From contig CAWHUL010000006.1 in assembly GCA_963832365.1 (NCBI GenBank), forward strand, positions 1-64,000: a stretch of 64,000 nt of DNA, given 5' to 3'. Positions 61,586-64,000 of the stretch are shown one piece after another; the first letter of the stretch is position 1; each line of letters opens with the position of its first letter. This stretch comes from CAWBRT01 sp963832365. GTDB lineage: Bacteria; Acidobacteriota; Terriglobia; Terriglobales; Acidobacteriaceae. The position numbers and the translations under genes were made by a program. The notes under the pieces were generated by a model that had not been told where the DNA came from, made no database searches, and was given only the letters and a program-made list of their open reading frames with translations.

Positions 61586-62818
61586 ATGAATACGGTTGAG
61601 GCCATCCGGATTGCCCTGCAGTCGCTTTGGGCAAACAAACTCCGCTCCGTGCTGACGCTGCTTGGAGTGGTGATTGGCGTGGCCGCGGTGATTGCCGTGG
61701 TCACCTTCGTCAACGGCATCAACGGATACGTTTCCGAGAAGATTTTCAACCTGGGCGCTGACGTCTTCATTCTCTCGAAGGCGCCGAACGTGATCACCAA
61801 CACCGACCAATACCTGGAAAGTCAGCGGCGCAAGGAGATCACTCTCGAGGATTACGAAGCGGTGGCCGCCGGCTGCTCGGCCTGCAAGTTCGTGGGCGCC
61901 ATGACAGCGGCGGGAAATGTCAGCGTCAAATACAACGAACAGAGCAGCGCGGATAGCTGGGCGCGGGGCTGGACCCCTTCGATAGGGCCGATCTACGATC
62001 TTGACCTCGCCAGCGGCCGCTCGATCACCGAGTCGGACATGAACACCGCAGCCAATGTCGTCGTGATCGGCAACGATATCAAGGAAAACCTGATGGGCGG
62101 AGTTGATCCGCTGGGAAAAGAGATACGGGTGGATGGCCACCTCTATCAGGTGGTCGGTGTCGCTACGCCAAAGGGTAAGACTCTCGGTATGAGCATGGAC
62201 AACTGGGTGGTGATGCCGATTACGAGTTGGCTGAAGCAGTATGGCAGCCGCCGGATCAGCATGCGCGTGTGGGCGAAGGCTTACGGCATGGGACCGGAGT
62301 TGGATGCGGCGATCGACCAGTCAAGGGTCATCCTGCGGGCGCGGCGGCATGACGCGCCGGGCAAGCCCGATAGTTTCGCGGCGGAGACCAACCAGAATTT
62401 CCTTTCCATTTGGACCGACTTAAGCGGCACGTTTTTTGTGGTCACGATTGCCATCGCCTCGATTGCGCTGCTGGTGGGCGGCATCGTGATCATGAACATC
62501 ATGCTGGTGTCGGTTACCGAGCGCACGCGCGAGATCGGCATCCGCAAGGCCATGGGAGCGCGGCGCGGCGACGTGATGCGGCAGTTCCTGATCGAGTCGA
62601 GCACGATGGCATTGGTGGGCGGCATTCTGGGCGTCATCGTGGGGGTTGCGGTGGCAAAAACCGTAACGCTGCTGATCGGGATGCCTTCGGCAATTAAACT
62701 ATGGGCGGTGGTAGCCGGGTTGCTGGTTTCAGCGAGCGTGGGAATCTTTTTCGGAGTTTATCCTGCGCGCAAGGCTGCCAGCCTGGACCCGATTGTGGCG
62801 CTGCGATTCGAGTTATAG
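61586..62818 (+). CDS. MacB/FtsX-type ABC transporter permease
   Basis: This has 410 residues from ATG 61586. N-terminal helix (LRSVLTLLGVVIGVAAVIAVVTFVNG), a periplasmic MacB_PCD domain of about 200 residues, then three helices with the FtsX motif NIMLVSVTERTREIGIRKAMGARRGDVMRQFLIES. Membrane half of a MacAB-like efflux or lipoprotein-release type system; ATPase not in the window. 2 bases before the next permease. Confidence 0.9.
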   Translation: MNTVEAIRIALQSLWANKLRSVLTLLGVVIGVAAVIAVVTFVNGINGYVSEKIFNLGADVFILSKAPNVITNTDQYLESQRRKEITLEDYEAVAAGCSACKFVGAMTAAGNVSVKYNEQSSADSWARGWTPSIGPIYDLDLASGRSITESDMNTAANVVVIGNDIKENLMGGVDPLGKEIRVDGHLYQVVGVATPKGKTLGMSMDNWVVMPITSWLKQYGSRRISMRVWAKAYGMGPELDAAIDQSRVILRARRHDAPGKPDSFAAETNQNFLSIWTDLSGTFFVVTIAIASIALLVGGIVIMNIMLVSVTERTREIGIRKAMGARRGDVMRQFLIESSTMALVGGILGVIVGVAVAKTVTLLIGMPSAIKLWAVVAGLLVSASVGIFFGVYPARKAASLDPIVALRFEL

Positions 62819-62820
62819 CG

Positions 62821-64000
62821 ATGCCAAGCGACGTTCGCAAGAACCTTCTTACCGAAGATTTCCGCATGGCATTGGACACCCTGGTGACCAACAAGATGCG
62901 TTCGGCACTGACCATCCTTGGCATTGTGATCGGGGTGATGACGGTAATCGCGATCTCTTCCGTGGTGCGCGGCCTCAACTCGAATGTGCAGGGCCTGGTG
63001 CAGCAGATGGGCTCCAACATCATCTTTGCCTACCATCTGCAACCGTTCCAGCTTGGCCGGCCAACAGCGGAGATGCTGAACCGCAAGGAGTTGACGTATG
63101 ACGATGCCATGGCGATGCGCAGCCTGCCGCACGTGAAGGCGGTTTCCTCCGGTGTCCGTTTGTTCCTGAGACAATTCGGGACCGGAACCTACGTCGTGAA
63201 ATACGAAGGGCGGCGGGCAAAGAACACGATTCTCGAAGGTGACACGGTCTCGGCCGCCGATGTCTTCGAATACAAACCGGAGCACGGGCGCTGGTTTATT
63301 CCGGCCGAGCAAGAGCAGCACAGCCCGGTCATCGTCCTCGGATACGACACTGCACAGACGCTGTTCGACGACGCCGACCCGGTCGGCAAGGAACTCAACA
63401 TCGAAGGACAACTATTTACCGTGGTCGGCGTGGCGGAAAAGAAGCGGGCGGCGTTCAGCGGAGGCGCCAACCCCGAAGACAACATTGTCTTCTTTCCCTA
63501 CACCACCTTCCATAAGCTGCATCCGGAGCTGAAGGACAACTGGATCAGCATCAAGGCCACTTCGCAGGCGGATATGCCGAAGGCCGTCGATGAGGTGCGT
63601 GAACTGTTGCGCCGCAGGCGGCGGGTAGCGCTGGACAAAGAGGACAACTTCGCCGTCTTCAGCCAGGACTCGCTGGTGGAAGTGTGGGACAAGATCACCG
63701 GCGGGGTGTTTGTCTTCATGTTTGCCGTTTCCAGCGTTGGATTGGTCGTCGGCGGCGTTGGCGTGATGAACATCATGCTGGTTTCCGTAACCGAACGCAC
63801 GCGCGAAATCGGTATCCGCAAGGCGATCGGGGCGCGCAAACACGACATCCTGGTGCAGTTCACATTGGAGGCGGTTGCGCTGACGGCAATTGGAGGGGTG
63901 CTGGGAATTCTGGTGGGCGGATTGATCAGCAGTCTTGTGCCCTTTGTTTTTCCCGCTCTGCCGGCGACCATGTCGATCCCGTGGTCGATAATCGCCTTCG
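62821..64000 (+). CDS. MacB/FtsX-type ABC transporter permease, truncated by window end
   Basis: ATG 62821 opens MPSDVRKNLLTEDFRMALDTLVTNKMRSALTILGIVIGVMTVIAISSVVRGL. The frame stays open to the edge (more than 390 codons). Periplasmic domain, then GGVGVMNIMLVSVTERTREIGIRKAIGARKHDILVQFTLEA. A paralogue of the gene just upstream; the pair probably forms a heterodimer. Confidence 0.9.
   Translation, partial: MPSDVRKNLLTEDFRMALDTLVTNKMRSALTILGIVIGVMTVIAISSVVRGLNSNVQGLVQQMGSNIIFAYHLQPFQLGRPTAEMLNRKELTYDDAMAMRSLPHVKAVSSGVRLFLRQFGTGTYVVKYEGRRAKNTILEGDTVSAADVFEYKPEHGRWFIPAEQEQHSPVIVLGYDTAQTLFDDADPVGKELNIEGQLFTVVGVAEKKRAAFSGGANPEDNIVFFPYTTFHKLHPELKDNWISIKATSQADMPKAVDEVRELLRRRRRVALDKEDNFAVFSQDSLVEVWDKITGGVFVFMFAVSSVGLVVGGVGVMNIMLVSVTERTREIGIRKAIGARKHDILVQFTLEAVALTAIGGVLGILVGGLISSLVPFVFPALPATMSIPWSIIAF

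Overview
The window is most likely from a Gram-negative soil-type bacterium, probably an Acidobacteriota (Terriglobia-like) genome. It carries LPS genes (lpxA, fabZ, lpxI, kdsB), a GDP-mannose set, a TonB protein, Tat components, trehalose synthesis (treZ), and many palindromic 'GGCTTTAGCC...CTGAGG' dispersed repeats of the kind I associate with that phylum. The phylum call is an inference from gene content, not from a marker phylogeny. The main body is GC-rich. The first 5.8 kb look less GC-rich.

Layout. (1) 1-5.8 kb: an integrated element. It holds nine tandem copies of a 163-bp unit, four small cargo genes of unknown role (one with a papain-like Cys/His layout, one HicA-like), a duplicated leader of about 117 bp, an excisionase-like gene overlapping a tyrosine integrase, and a tRNA-Met(CAT) whose 3' end faces the integrase and probably marks the right attachment site. 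(2) 6-16.6 kb, plus strand: an S41 (Ctp-type) protein lacking both catalytic residues, a zinc-ribbon membrane protein (minus strand), then GlcG-like, tartronate-semialdehyde reductase, glyoxylate/hydroxypyruvate reductase, a LarA-like DUF2088 protein, an SDR enzyme and an ABC-2 exporter pair. (3) 33.2 down to 16.6 kb: thirteen consecutive minus-strand genes. They include a TPP enzyme, threonine aldolase, flavodoxin-like reductase, 2-hydroxyacid dehydrogenase, class II aldolase, FGGY kinase, a YqeC-MocA fusion, YqeB/EF2563, a three-subunit Tat-exported molybdenum hydroxylase and a RACE-type corrinoid activator. This reads as one oxidative catabolic locus with its own specialised molybdenum-cofactor maturation. 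(4) 33.3-60.6 kb: mostly core genes (fabG, kdsB, M48 protease, PMM/PGM, manC, manA, aspartate aminotransferase, coaD, recA, lpxI, tonB, treZ, maf, tatA/tatB/tatA, ggt, lpxA, fabZ). (5) 60.7-64 kb: RNase P RNA (rnpB) with a strong palindrome at its 3' end, a MITE-like element, and two tandem MacB/FtsX-type permeases. The second permease runs off the window.

Sequence quality matters here. At least fourteen genes or gene joints are broken by a single-base indel, and almost all are one extra base in a short run of identical bases (for example in fabZ, aspC, ltaE, the molybdenum-hydroxylase large subunit, tatB and ggt). Several of these genes are expected to be essential or constrained, so I treat most breaks as assembly error and give coordinates for the repaired gene. 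The same caution applies to the broken genes of the integrated element.

Most promising items: the selenium-type molybdenum hydroxylase maturation pair (YqeB, YqeC-MocA) joined to an exported PaoABC-like aldehyde-oxidase-type enzyme and sugar-acid genes; the catalytically dead S41 protein; and the repeat-rich element with its duplicated leader.
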